Shown piece after piece: positions 51,842 through 62,170 of a stretch of DNA of 64,000 bases. Source of the DNA: Tritrichomonas musculus (lineage: Eukaryota > Parabasalia > Tritrichomonadida > Tritrichomonadidae); NCBI GenBank assembly GCA_039105265.1, contig JAPFFF010000060.1:62001-126000 (forward strand), read 5' to 3'. The position numbers and the translations under genes were made by a program. Positions within the stretch are counted from its first letter, which is position 1, and the number at the start of each line of letters is the position of its first letter. The notes below the pieces were generated by a model. It worked only from the letters and a program-made list of their open reading frames with translations. It was not told the origin of the DNA and made no database searches.

Positions 51842-53629
51842 TTATTGAAGTTGATATTTCACTAATTCAGAATAAACGCCATTTTTCTTGATCAAATCAT
51901 CATGCTTTCCTTCCTCAACAATTCTTCCATCTTGAAAGACAAGGATTCTGCTAGCATTCTTGACTGTTGCCAATCTGTGCGCCACGATAATCACAGTTTT
52001 TCCATGTTTGAAATTATCCAATGATTCCTGGATCAGACACTCAGACTCTGTGTCCAAAGCAGCAGTTGCCTCGTCTAAGAGAAGAATTGGCGTATTAGCC
52101 AAAATTGCCCTTGAAATGCAAATTCTTTGCTTCTGTCCACCGCTCAAGGACGAGTTTTGAACCTCGGCTCTGTAGCCTTTTGGAATCTGCATGATGAAAT
52201 CGTTTGCGTTTCCAAGTCTTGCGGCCTCGATGACCTCCGACTCGGTGTTTTCTGGATTGGCGTATCTGATGTTGTCCTTTATGCTCATTGAGAACAAAAC
52301 AGGTGTCTGTGGGACGATGGCGATCTGTGAGCGAACGAAAGAAGGCGAAAGCGACATCATGTCAACGTCGTCCAAGTAGATGCTTCCTTTGTCGATGTTG
52401 TAAAATCTTTCAATCAATTGCAAGGTTGTTGTTTTTCCACATCCACTTTCGCCTACGAAAGCGACAGTTTCTCCCGGATTCACAACGAAGCTCAAATGAT
52501 TAATGACGTCGTTTTCAGACGACTCGTATTTGAAGGACACATCTCTGAACTCGATTTTTCCACGGACTTGCTGAAGAGCGCCTCCTTCTTTATTGGATAT
52601 TTTGGAGGGCGATTCAAATATTTCAAGAAGATTGGCGGCTGATAACGATGTCATCTTGAAGTCATCTGAAAGCGTCAGAAACGTGCTGATGCCAGATGTG
52701 ACGAATGAGAGAGACATCAGAATGATGAAGAGGTCGCCAGGTTTGTATCCGTATTCTGGCCTCTTTTGAATTAGCCATGAAGCCAGATAGAAAATAGCAG
52801 CCATGGTTCCGTACAAGGTAACCATGATTAGACCTTCTTTAGTACCTTGCGCAATGCTCGACTTTTTGAGAACTTTATCAACTGTAGAAATTTTTTCTTT
52901 GAAAATTTGTGATTCTCTTAATTCGCAGTCAAATGATTTGACTGTTCGAAATGACGTGATTACTTCTTCGGCTTTCGATGCTGCTGCTGCACTGGCCTGA
53001 CCATATTCACCCCAAATCTGTCCAATGCGTTTGTCGCCAAAATAATATATGATGCTAGATATTATGAGTGAGCCTATCATGACTAACCCTGCTTGCCATA
53101 TGGAACAAATTGTAACAAGAACTCCTCCAAGTGTTTGTGCAAGCATTTGGAGAGAAATGCTTAACTTGCCAACAAACATATTTGCTATTAAAGTAACATC
53201 TTGCGATATTCGGCTAATCATAACTCCCGTTGAAATTTTGTCGAAATATTCAATTTCTTTCTGTAAAAAACTTTTGAATAAATTACGCCTGAGGTCTCTC
53301 ATGAAATATGGAATTGCAAGAGAACGAAGTTGAGTGCAAACCGCAAGAACCATATTTTGGAAAATAATGAAAACAATTATTTTGATGAGAACTTTATGGA
53401 ATTGTTCTAGAAAATCATCTTTTTGTGAAATAATATTAATCATGTCGCCCATTATTAAATAAAAAATGAAAGGTACGGCACCTAACATTACTGAAAAAAT
53501 TAATGTAAATACAAATAATGCTTTATTAGAGAAATATTTCATAATGCGAATAAATTCGTTTCCTTTAGCAACATTCTCTTGTGAGCTGATTGATTCTTGA
53601 CTTTGAGATTCTGTGCTTTCGATTTCCAT
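51842..53629 (-). CDS. ABCB-type half ABC transporter
   Basis: 595 residues. Membrane domain about 36-320 with six helices (clear ones at 37-59, 82-104, 160-200, 265-290 and 297-320), then one nucleotide-binding domain. This has Walker A GESGCGKTT (393-401), Q-loop Gln441, signature LSGGQKQR (495-502), Walker B ILLLDEA (515-521) and switch His551 in VAHRLAT. All ATPase residues are intact. One membrane plus one ATPase domain makes a half transporter of the TAP/MDR (ABCB) exporter group that works as a dimer. The substrate is unknown (lipid, peptide or drug). No N-terminal targeting sequence for hydrogenosomes is apparent; a Ser/Gln/Glu-rich start faces the cytosol. Codon use is relatively GC-rich, as in conserved genes. 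A TCACTT initiator (plus 53636-53641) lies 7 bases before the ATG. Confidence 0.95.
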   Translation of the reverse strand: MEIESTESQSQESISSQENVAKGNEFIRIMKYFSNKALFVFTLIFSVMLGAVPFIFYLIMGDMINIISQKDDFLEQFHKVLIKIIVFIIFQNMVLAVCTQLRSLAIPYFMRDLRRNLFKSFLQKEIEYFDKISTGVMISRISQDVTLIANMFVGKLSISLQMLAQTLGGVLVTICSIWQAGLVMIGSLIISSIIYYFGDKRIGQIWGEYGQASAAAASKAEEVITSFRTVKSFDCELRESQIFKEKISTVDKVLKKSSIAQGTKEGLIMVTLYGTMAAIFYLASWLIQKRPEYGYKPGDLFIILMSLSFVTSGISTFLTLSDDFKMTSLSAANLLEIFESPSKISNKEGGALQQVRGKIEFRDVSFKYESSENDVINHLSFVVNPGETVAFVGESGCGKTTTLQLIERFYNIDKGSIYLDDVDMMSLSPSFVRSQIAIVPQTPVLFSMSIKDNIRYANPENTESEVIEAARLGNANDFIMQIPKGYRAEVQNSSLSGGQKQRICISRAILANTPILLLDEATAALDTESECLIQESLDNFKHGKTVIIVAHRLATVKNASRILVFQDGRIVEEGKHDDLIKKNGVYSELVKYQLQ

Positions 53630-53635
53630 TTATTA

Positions 53636-53641
53636 AAGTGA
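53636..53641 (-). promoter_or_regulatory. Probable initiator of the ABC transporter gene
   Basis: TCACTT on the minus strand, full match to TCA-Y-W-W just upstream of the ATG. Confidence 0.5.
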
Positions 53642-55468
53642 TGTGGTTTGTAGACTTGCCTTTTCTTTAACAGAATTATGTTTGATCAGCAAATTTTCAA
53701 TGAACCATTCAAAATATATTTTCAATTTGAATGAATTCTCAAAAAAAAAATTTTGAGATGCTTAATTTTTTTTGTAAAAAATCAATAATTTTATTATATT
53801 TTTATAATAGAGAACTTTTCCTCAATTTGAAAAGAGTGCTTTATATTGAAAATTTGATAATAAACTGATGAAAAATTGAATAGGTGTTGATTATATTTTG
53901 AGAGAAATCCATATTTAAAAAATGATGATAAAAATTATTATCAAAAGATGCCGAATACAATTTTAATATTGCAAATTGAATTACAATTTCGAAAGATATA
54001 AAATGTAATTGACCAATTCACTGCTTGTTGTTGATATTATCAAAATATCAAATTGTTAATATAAAATATTTTTACCAATGATAGAACAAAATATAAAATA
54101 TCTAATATACTTTAATTTATATATGCAAACAATCAATAATTTAATACTCATTTAGTAATTATATAATATCCATTTTTTGATGAAAGAATATTCATTATTA
54201 TTAATAAAAATGGATGCTTTAAATCAAATATTTTCGATCCAATAAAAATCAATATCTTCAATATTATTTTTTATCATAGATTATAATTTTTAGAATCGAA
54301 ACCTCTTTTTACCCCAAAAACATACAGAAGTATTTTTTTACCATATCCAAAAATAATTTTTAATAAATTTGATATTAATGGGTATATTGAGGAAAAATGC
54401 GAACATTTTTTTTCATTGATTAGGATAAATGAGCTGTTATATATATATGTATAAATATAACAGTAGAAACAATTGCACTATTTACAAAATTACTTGGATA
54501 TAACTCTGGTTTAAATTGTATAAATTCAAATAAAGCAAAAGTCAAAACTTATATATGTAAAAGAAACTATAATAAAGAACCATATATAATTTCAAATTCA
54601 TATACATTACATTTCAATATAATTGCATTAATAACAAAGAATAACAATTGTTTTAATGCGATTACCAAGAAAAAAGCACAATCACAAGTTATAATATGAT
54701 TAATAGCCATATTTCACAATTTTTTTTTTTTTTTTTTTTTTTTTTTGTCATTCAAATTACAATAAGTATTTATATGTGCTACAGTGTCAATTTTGTCATC
54801 ATTAAAATCAATTTGATGTTTAATTAATCTTTATTTTCTTTTTATAGTGATTCGATTTCAAATAAATGAAACTGGAAGAAGAAAAGATTTTCTTTCTGAC
54901 AAATGCAAAAGAGAATCTATTCTAAATTGACAATAATTGGTTAAAAAAGTAACACTTTTTTTGATATATATAAAGCTATTTTCATAATGTAAAATATCAT
55001 TCATATGGTGCTTTGTTGAATTGAAAGTTCACTGAATATAAAACCAGTAAAATTTTTATATAACAATTCTTATCTTGGAATATTCATTTCTGTAATATAA
55101 AAAAGCTTTTGGAATATTGACTTTGTATTCAAAATAGAAAATTTTCAATATTGAAAATAAACAAAAAATATATCGAAGGTGTTTTCTGTATAAGAGCATA
55201 AAATTAAGTTGTGAATCTATAATTGCAAATGAAGTCACTGGAAATATAGGAAATTAATTCGCAGAATCTGAATGTACAATCTTTAGGAAATTCGAAAATC
55301 TGAAAAATTAAAAAATTGGATATTATTGAGCGATTATATTTTGAATAGTTCAGTTATTTTATACATAAAAACATATTTTTAATCAAACTGACAATCATTA
55401 GTTGTAGCATTAAACAAATGCAATTTAATATAAATATTTTCTAATAAAAAAAATTCTTTTTTAAATAA
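53642..55468. other. Long intergenic spacer
   Basis: About 1.8 kb of AT-rich DNA with a T run of over 25 near 54720-54746. No gene, RNA or clear repeat recognised. Confidence 0.6.
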
Positions 55469-56389
55469 TTAATCAATCTCAATTACTTCATATTTACGTT
55501 TTCCCAAATTAAGTTCTTCACCTCTTTCTAAAATGTGAACAGCTATTTGCCTTTCCATTCTCTTAATTAATGAAGCTTTTCCAGGATCTTGGGAATTATA
55601 AACAGCATCAACGCAAGCTTGATCAACGGCGATTGGATCAAGTGATGCGAAAATACCGATATCAGCCATTTCTGGAGGAGCTGGATGGCTATCGCAATCA
55701 CAATCTACAGAAAGATTGTAAGCAACATTAATGTAAACTATGTTTTCCTATTTGAATTTATTAACAAAGCCATTAACAGATTCTGCCATTGTTTCAAGGA
55801 AGTCTGATTGTGATGTTGCTCCTAGTTTTGCCCAGGTTGGATTTAAATTGCCAGCTGTATGAACAATGCCTTTTCCTCTTGCTGAGCCAAAGCCGATTGC
55901 AATATTCTTAAGGGCGCCTCCAAAACCGCCCATCGCATGTCCTTTAAAATGGGAAAGAATTGCAAATGAGTTGTAGTTATTGATATGGCTCCCAACAACA
56001 AACTCTTTCATGTGTTGAGCATTTGGTACTGGAATCCCAATTTCGCCTTCTTCATCTAAAATGTCACATCTTGCAATATCCAAAAATCCGTGCTCTTTAA
56101 TCAATTTCCAATGTTTATCTGATGTACTTCTTTGGCCGCTATAAAATGTATTGCATTCAACAATTGTGCCATTTACATGCTTTACAAAGTCACCAATTAA
56201 TTCGGGATGGAGATAGTTGTTTCCTCCTTTTTCGCCTGTTGAGATTTTTACACCAACATTTCCTTTTAATGGCTGCTCTAAAGCATCATACAGTTTGACA
56301 ATTGAGTCCCTTGTAATGAATTTAGAAAAGTATACCTTCGCTGGATTAAGAGATACTGAATAACTAAGCAAGTTGAACAAAAACAGCAT
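55469..56389 (-). pseudogene. DUF362-family protein gene interrupted by one in-frame stop
   Basis: The frame from ATG 56389 runs 213 codons to a TAG at 55748-55750 and then continues open in the same frame to TAA at 55469, giving about 306 codons in all. The first part starts with a hydrophobic stretch (MLFLFNLLSYSVSLNP, possible signal). It has VGVKISTGEKGGNNYLHPEL, and ILSHFKGHAMGGFGGALKNI, the core of DUF362. The second part has NVAYNLSVDCDCDSHPAPPE and DIGIFASLDPIAVDQACVDA, also conserved in the family. DUF362 proteins are common in anaerobic bacteria, often fused or adjacent to ferredoxin domains, so a bacterial origin is plausible. Either a young nonsense mutation, read-through or a sequence error explains the split; everything else is intact. 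Confidence 0.85.
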
Positions 56390-56720
56390 TCTTCACTTTT
56401 TAAAAATAATCAATTCATTCATTGCATATTCAATTTTTGTATAATATTTATATCGTATTTTTGGCATTGAAATTTTATTGAAAAGAATTTTGTTTTAAAC
56501 TCAATTCTGAAATTTCAACGTCCGATAGGATTATTTTTAGATATATCTCAATTAAAAAGTATTATAAAATTAATTTTATTATAAATATAATTTATATATT
56601 AATATATATATCTGGTAAATCAAAAATAAAATATATAAATGTTTATTTAATAAGATATTATCCTTTTAAATTGAATGAAACGTGAAAATTAAAAAAACTT
56701 AGTTTAGTATTCAAAACTTC

Positions 56721-56752
<32 letters not shown>

Positions 56753-57030
56753 AGTTCGTTTGATTCAACTATTCATGCAGATGACTGAATATATAAATAA
56801 TAATAAATTTTCAGAATATTGATAATACTAATTGAAAAGAAAAACTCCTATTCAATTGCTTTAAATTCTTTTTACATAAATTTCTATAAACTTCCATAAT
56901 AAAATTGAGTTTCTATCTATGAATTTCCATGTTTTTAAATCATTTTTATATATAATTTATTTTTGAAAAATCTTTAATAATTAATTCATAGATATATCTC
57001 AAATTTTGTATATAACACAAATTTTCTGAA
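56390..57030. other. Spacer between divergent genes
   Basis: AT-rich DNA with an A run of nearly 30 at about 56721-56749. Nothing else recognised. Confidence 0.6.
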
Positions 57031-57036
57031 TCATAA
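57031..57036 (+). promoter_or_regulatory. Probable initiator of the BspA-like gene
   Basis: TCATAA, full match to TCA-Y-W-W, 16 bases before the ATG at 57047. Confidence 0.5.
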
Positions 57037-57046
57037 AATTTTATTA

Positions 57047-58192
57047 ATGAGTATAAATGAACAAGTTAAGAATATCACTCAAAATGGTATCATTTATGTT
57101 TTAAATGAAAGCATTCATACGGCTGATATACAAGGTAATGATAATGTTGTTGGAGATATTTTCATACCTAGATCAATACAGCACGAAGGAAACGAATATA
57201 CTGTCACAAGCATATTAAAATCTGCTTTTGAGCGTAGTTATCTACTCAAATCGATCAAATTTCCACCAGATTCAGAACTTAATTCAATTCATGACGATGC
57301 ATTTCGAAATTCTGGTATTTCTTCCATTAATATTCCTCCACATGTAACATATATTGGCAACGGTGCTTTTATTTGGTGTGAAAAACTTCAAAATTTTGAA
57401 ATCCCAGATAATTCCGATCTCCAAATTATCGATAAATATGCGTTTTCACGTTCATCTTTAAGAAGAATTTCCATACCATCTGATATTTTAGCTCTTAAAA
57501 ATGGTTGGTGTGCTTATACTCCTAATTTAACTGAAGTAAATATAATTCAGAGAAAAACAGAAAACATTAAATATTTCGACAATAAGAATTTCATTGTTGG
57601 AAAGACAGATTTAAGTAGTGATGAATATGATATTCTAATTTATGCACGTCGTGATCTTGTGCAAGTGAATATTCCTCCTTTTATAAAAGAAATTGGAAGT
57701 TACGCATTCGTTTATTGTTCATTTGAAAGAATTCTTATTCCATCGCAAATCGAAATCATTGATGAAGGATCTTTTGCTGTGAATGGCAAGTTGAAAGTTG
57801 TTGATATTCTTGAAAATTCAGAACTAAGAATCATCAAAAAACATGCATTCTCACAAACTTCATTAAAGCATATCTTTATTCCAAAAAAAGTGACAAAAAT
57901 ATGTAAATTTTGTTTCGCCTTTTCAACTTTAGAAAAAGTTGATTTTGATGAAAATTCACTAATTGAAAAAATTAGCAAAGCTGCATTTCTTTGCTCAATT
58001 AAAAGTTTTGTTGTTCCACGGAAATTAAAGAATATATCAGCAGATTGCTTTAGTAATATTGAAAACTTACTCTTTGAAATTGATGAAAATTCTGCTTTAG
58101 AAATATTGAAAATTAGTGAACTATTATTTGCAAAGCCTTTAATTATGGCTCCAAAGAAATTAATAGATTCCTTATCAAATAACAATGTTTAA
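57047..58192 (+). CDS. BspA-like leucine-rich repeat protein
   Basis: 381 residues. After about 40 residues, LRR_5 (Treponema pallidum/BspA type) repeats fill the protein: for example SGISSINIPPHVTYIGNGAF, SSLRRISIPSDIL, LVQVNIPPFIKEIGSYAFVY, LKHIFIPKKVTKICKFCFAF and IKSFVVPRKLKNISADCF. The N-terminal NGIIYVLNESIHTADI is the cap seen in this family. No signal peptide or C-terminal membrane helix was seen, unlike the surface-anchored members, so it is probably a cytosolic or unconventionally secreted member. BspA repeats are interaction surfaces; in trichomonads the family is huge and some members bind host matrix. The repeat pattern is partly degenerate between residues 170 and 200. Stop followed by TATGATTTAA. 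Confidence 0.92.
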   Translation: MSINEQVKNITQNGIIYVLNESIHTADIQGNDNVVGDIFIPRSIQHEGNEYTVTSILKSAFERSYLLKSIKFPPDSELNSIHDDAFRNSGISSINIPPHVTYIGNGAFIWCEKLQNFEIPDNSDLQIIDKYAFSRSSLRRISIPSDILALKNGWCAYTPNLTEVNIIQRKTENIKYFDNKNFIVGKTDLSSDEYDILIYARRDLVQVNIPPFIKEIGSYAFVYCSFERILIPSQIEIIDEGSFAVNGKLKVVDILENSELRIIKKHAFSQTSLKHIFIPKKVTKICKFCFAFSTLEKVDFDENSLIEKISKAAFLCSIKSFVVPRKLKNISADCFSNIENLLFEIDENSALEILKISELLFAKPLIMAPKKLIDSLSNNNV

Positions 58193-58473
58193 TATGATTT
58201 AATCTTTTTTACTTGTGACGACTCTTGAAGAGTCATGTATTTCGTTAGTAAATCGTATAAAACAAAATTTCTTTCAATGAAACCACTTTTTGAATAAAAA
58301 TAACAAGCTATAAAATGTCAATAACTTTTTAAGAGAAAAAAGTTATTTAAAAAAGTGGTAAATTTTAATTTGATTTCTCAATAATTCTAGTTTAATCACT
58401 TGAACATTATCATGAATTATCTTTGATACTAAGGTCTCAATATATAAATGAAACCAATTTCCACTTGAATATT
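58193..58473. other. 3' flank and spacer
   Basis: Contains the small hairpin GACTCTTGAAGAGTC just after the gene (58219-58233) and one CACTTTTTGAA motif (58284). No gene. Confidence 0.6.
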
Positions 58474-58730
58474 AGTAGTATAGTATAGGCTACGCTATCG
58501 CCAAGCCTATACTTAAGCCCATTTCACAGCCACTTGGAGCCTTTGGAAGCCCCCAGAGCCTTCAAAAAGCTTAAACCACCTCGATAATTCAAAAAGGTCG
58601 CAACAAAAGAATTCCAAACAAAAAGTTTTATCGTCTCGTTGAAAAAAAATATTTTGGCACAAAAAAATGTATCTTTAAAGTAGTATATATAAATGGCGTG
58701 ATTTCTTAACGGAGCCTATACTATACTACT
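58474..58730. mobile_element. 257-bp inverted-repeat (MITE-like) element with target duplication
   Basis: Left end AGTAGTATAGTATAGGCT (58474-58491) and right end 58713-58730 are exact inverted copies. Both sides are flanked by the direct repeat ATATT. The interior is comparatively GC-rich (58491-58600) and non-coding. The outer AGTAGTATA motif is shared with ends at 48, 180 and 59497. Confidence 0.85.
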
Positions 58731-58939
58731 ATATTCAATTAAATAGAAAAATGATTGTGTAAAATGGTATATGAAATCAATTTCCATATTATTTTCCTAT
58801 TATTTTTTCAAATGTTAAAGAAAAAGTAAACTTTTCCATTATATCATCTTTTTGGAAAATCATTCCATATTTTTCGAGATAAAAAATAATCAATTTTAGT
58901 AAATCACCACAAATTATCAAAAGCTGTTTCAAATTAAAT

Positions 58940-59260
58940 TTCTGATATTTCAGCATTATCTTCTTGCAATAGTTTAACTTTTGATGTTTGGGCCGACCAA
59001 AGAAAAAGAAGTTCTTAGGAATAACATTTAGACATTATGTTCAAAACTAATGAAAAGATTTTTGGCTTTAAAATAAAATTAACGATGGGGATAATTTATA
59101 TACGATCTTTCAAAATAGTATAAGAGATTGTAGTCTGGATCTAGATAACATTACATCAGTCACTACTGATAATTGTTTTTTAATGAAAAGAACGGTCGAA
59201 ATACTTGGTATTTGGAGAATTCCATGCTTATGTCACATCTTGAATTTAATTTTATAAAAT
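58940..59260 (+). mobile_element. hAT transposase relic
   Basis: Fragments of a hAT-superfamily transposase are readable in two frames. CNSLTFDVWADQRKRSS corresponds to the catalytic-domain region written as LTxDxWT in the family. ITSVTTDNCFLMKRTVEILG with IWRIPCLCHILNLI corresponds to TDNAxNM...LGI..vPCxaHxLNL. Stops and a frameshift interrupt it and the rest of the ~600-residue protein is missing, so it is a dead DNA transposon piece. It lies between inverted-repeat ends at 58730 and 59497, which could belong to the same element. Confidence 0.75.
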
Positions 59261-59448
59261 TTATATTAGGAATAAAATTGAAGAATTAAAAAATATTCAT
59301 TATTATTTTTGGAATACAATATGTCCTATTTGCATTATTATTGGATCGGTAAATAGAAGATTTCTCAATGTTACTAATAATGAACAGATTAGTGAATCAA
59401 AAAAAAAAAAAAAATTCAAAATAAAATTGACCACATCATTAGAACAGA

Positions 59449-59497
59449 TGCGGTTAGATCTGGACCGTTTGAGACGCACAGCCTAACGTATACTACT
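59449..59497. mobile_element. Right end of an inverted-repeat element (copy of the end at 180)
   Basis: The sequence ending GCACAGCCTAACGTATACTACT's last 20 bases is the same as 161-180 of the window, and upstream similarity extends about 30 bp further. Its reverse complement AGTAGTATACGTTAGGCT matches the MITE end at 58474 at 15 of 18 bases. Confidence 0.7.
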
Positions 59498-60670
59498 AGT
59501 ATACCCTTAAATAAATAACTACAAAATGCTCTATCAATGAACTAAAAAGAAAACCGTTGATCTTAAATGGGCACATTAGAAGCTTACCTGATTTTAATAC
59601 AGCCAAAATCAGTCAAACAAAATATAATTATGATCAAGCATATCAATCTGACCAGGCCAGTGACTATAACCAATTGGTTTTACTAGATCAATTAATTTTT
59701 TCTGAAGGGGAGTCATAATAGTATAAAAAAAGAAAGCAAAGAAAATTCAATTTTTCATCCATTTCAAAAAGAAATCATCAAAAATTACTTCAAAAATAAA
59801 TTTCATAGATAGTACTCAACAAAATATTAACAATTTTGTGATAGTGCACAAAATCGTTCGCCAAGCTGTAAACTTCTTTTTAATCAAATATCAAACAAAC
59901 AGCAGTTAAAAACAACATGTATAGGCTAATTTAGGCTAATATATGATTTATAAATAAAGCTTCTAATTTATGAGATTTTTTTCATTTCGCCAATGTTTTT
60001 TTTAATTCAAAAAAATTCTGAAAAAGAATCACTTTTTCAGGAAAAATCTTGGTTTTTTCGTGGTCTAACAAAAATGCAATCTTGGTCTAAATAACCAATT
60101 TTTTTGTTATTTGAATACTTTACAATCAAACGATCGTTTGATTGGTCCAAATCTTTTCCAACTAAAAAGCATTTTAAGCATACAAATTTTTGAATATCAA
60201 TCCAAAATTGAAATAAAAAAATAAGAATAGCAAGTTTTGCTTTAGTTTTTTAAAAAATCATTATATTTGTATTGTAAAATTTTTTAAAAGTTTATAAACT
60301 TTTAAAATTTTAAAAAAATTTAAAAATTTTTTAATAAAATTTTGATCGATTTTCTCTCAAAAAAAAGACCATGTTTATTCTTTGGTCTAAAAATGAGGCC
60401 CCAAAATATATTTAATACATATATTATAAAATTGATATTTTTATTAATCTTTCTTTAGTAAAAAAAATGAGATGTGGTCATTATTTTTAACCGTGATGCT
60501 TTTTATGGGAAATTTTGACATCATACATAAGATAATAATAAAAAGTGGTAGATATTTATTTAAATTTTCATAATATGCATTTATATTTTAATAAAAAATA
60601 TTAGGAATTGAGAAAAATGAGTTTGACATTTCACTTTTTGAGAGGGTTTCTGAAAAAAATTTCGCTGCAG
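59498..60670. other. Intergenic spacer
   Basis: AT-rich, including the first copy of the TTGGTCYAAA repeat family (60040-60420). No supported gene. Confidence 0.6.
60040..60420. repeat. TTGGTCYAAA noncoding repeat, copy 1
   Basis: Multiple TTGGTCTAAA / TTGGTCCAAA words in a poly-A/T context. The 3' part (GATCGATTTTCTCTCAAAAA, ending TCTAAAAATGAGGCCCC) is closely repeated at 63692-63765, and the 5' part (TTTGAATACTTTACAATC) at 62090. Confidence 0.65.
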
Positions 60671-61348
60671 TTACTCTGAAAGTAGTTTATAAATATCTTC
60701 TACATTTAAATCTTCATACTTCGAGGCTATAACGGCATCTTCAAAAAATGTTTTCACTAATTCGAGCTGGTCCACATTAATGCCATTAAAGATTATTCTA
60801 TTTAACAACCATTCTATATATTCATCTTTATTTTCATTTGTGACTTTAACATTTTCTCCATCTTTTATTAACTCATCGCCGTAATAATCGACAAATTTCA
60901 AATTCATTAATGTGACATCATTTTCTTTAACTTTTTTCAGTTTTTCATATACATCAAAATCGAAGTACTCCATGTCATCCAATTCAAGTTCTTTGTCCAA
61001 AATCAATTTCCATATAATTGATGAAAATTTAATATCTATTTTTTCATTATTATTAAAAGCTATACCTAAAACCTTACCCGTTAATGTATATATTTCATCA
61101 AGGCTATTATCGTACACTTCATCTATTATATACGAACTTCCTGATGAATCTAGTACGAACGCTCCTGATTCTTTTATTATATCAGATATTTTTGAAAGCC
61201 AATCTTTTAGTGTCACATTATAGGTATCTCCTGTTTTCGTCATATACTCAATCTTAATTTTTGAATTTCGTATATATTTTTGGTCTAGTTCATATATTGA
61301 ACTATATAAAAGATTTTCTTCATCAATGCATAGCGTTGTTTCATCCAT
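60671..61348 (-). CDS. HECT ubiquitin-ligase N-lobe fragment
   Basis: 225 residues. From about residue 40 it follows the HECT N-lobe: TYNVTLKDWLSKISDIIKES, then EIYTLTGKVLGIAFNNNEKI (E2-side helix, GkxxGxA motif), FSSIIWKLILDKELELDDME, and GENVKVTNENKDEYIEWLLN. The frame stops (YKLLSE) exactly where the family continues into the hinge and C-lobe, so the catalytic Cys that accepts ubiquitin is absent. HECT E3s transfer ubiquitin via that Cys, so this product cannot be a normal ligase. It could bind an E2 as a decoy, or be a truncated pseudogene also lacking the long N-terminal region. It has a clean ATG with TCATTT initiator 14-19 bp upstream (plus 61362-61367), which makes expression plausible. 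Confidence 0.75.
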   Translation of the reverse strand: MDETTLCIDEENLLYSSIYELDQKYIRNSKIKIEYMTKTGDTYNVTLKDWLSKISDIIKESGAFVLDSSGSSYIIDEVYDNSLDEIYTLTGKVLGIAFNNNEKIDIKFSSIIWKLILDKELELDDMEYFDFDVYEKLKKVKENDVTLMNLKFVDYYGDELIKDGENVKVTNENKDEYIEWLLNRIIFNGINVDQLELVKTFFEDAVIASKYEDLNVEDIYKLLSE

Positions 61349-62170
61349 TATCCTATCTTCAAAATGAGGTCAATTCTATATATTTAGAGAATAATTTGTA
61401 TGAAATTATTTTTTCAATAGAAATATTGTCACAAAAATTTTTTATAAAAAAATTTTATCATTGAATTTAAAAATTTTTTATTGAAATTTTCAATTAATTA
61501 AAATCAGATGTACTAAAGCCAACTTTTTTCAATGCATTTTATTTTATTTCTAAAATATCGTTATCTCAATAAATTTTATAAATTATTAATTTTAAATATG
61601 TTTTATTTAATTATAAGAAACTAAAAAACAATTAAAAATGCATGAAAATAGTATGGATTAATTATATAGCTCAGAAAAGTAAAGTTTGTGTTATAAAAAA
61701 AAATTGGCCCAAAATTTTGCTTTCATCGCTATATATACTTTGTTTCACCAAATATTTATTATGGCTTAATTTTTGGACCTTTGGACGGACTATTTTTTTG
61801 GTCCATTGGACCTTATTAAAATTTTGTAAATTTTTACCCAAAAAAAATGAAATGAAATCATATATTTTTTTCTTTTTTTTTCATTTAAAATTAAAATTTT
61901 TTTTCCTCTAAAATTTTATTTTTTTGAATAACTTTTTGAACTATTTTTTCAAAGCTACCAAGCTAAAAATTCTCAAAAAATTGATAGAAAATTTACATTT
62001 TTTTCGTCAAAATTTCGCCTTGGTCTAAAAAAAATTCGCCTGGTCTAAATAGTTTTACATTTTGGTCCAAAAAAACCGATTTTCCAGTTTTTGAATGCTT
62101 TACATGCTATTTTAATAAGTTTACATGGTCCAAAAAATCTTTTTTCTTTGGTCCAAAATAGGCTGACTGA
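61349..62170. other. Spacer with TTGGTCYAAA repeat, copy 2
   Basis: The region 61770-62170 contains repeated TTGGTCTAAA, CTGGTCTAAA and TTGGTCCAAAA words. It is similar to 60040-60420 (for example TTTGAATGCTTTACAT). Short frames across it are composition artefacts. Confidence 0.6.

Noticed and set aside
58219-58233. Hairpin GACTCTTGAAGAGTC as an intrinsic terminator
   Set aside because: Short stem without a T tract, in a eukaryotic Pol II context where such terminators do not apply.
61642-61911. 89-codon frame
   Set aside because: Lies within the TTGGTCYAAA repeat region and consists of hydrophobic low-complexity residues.
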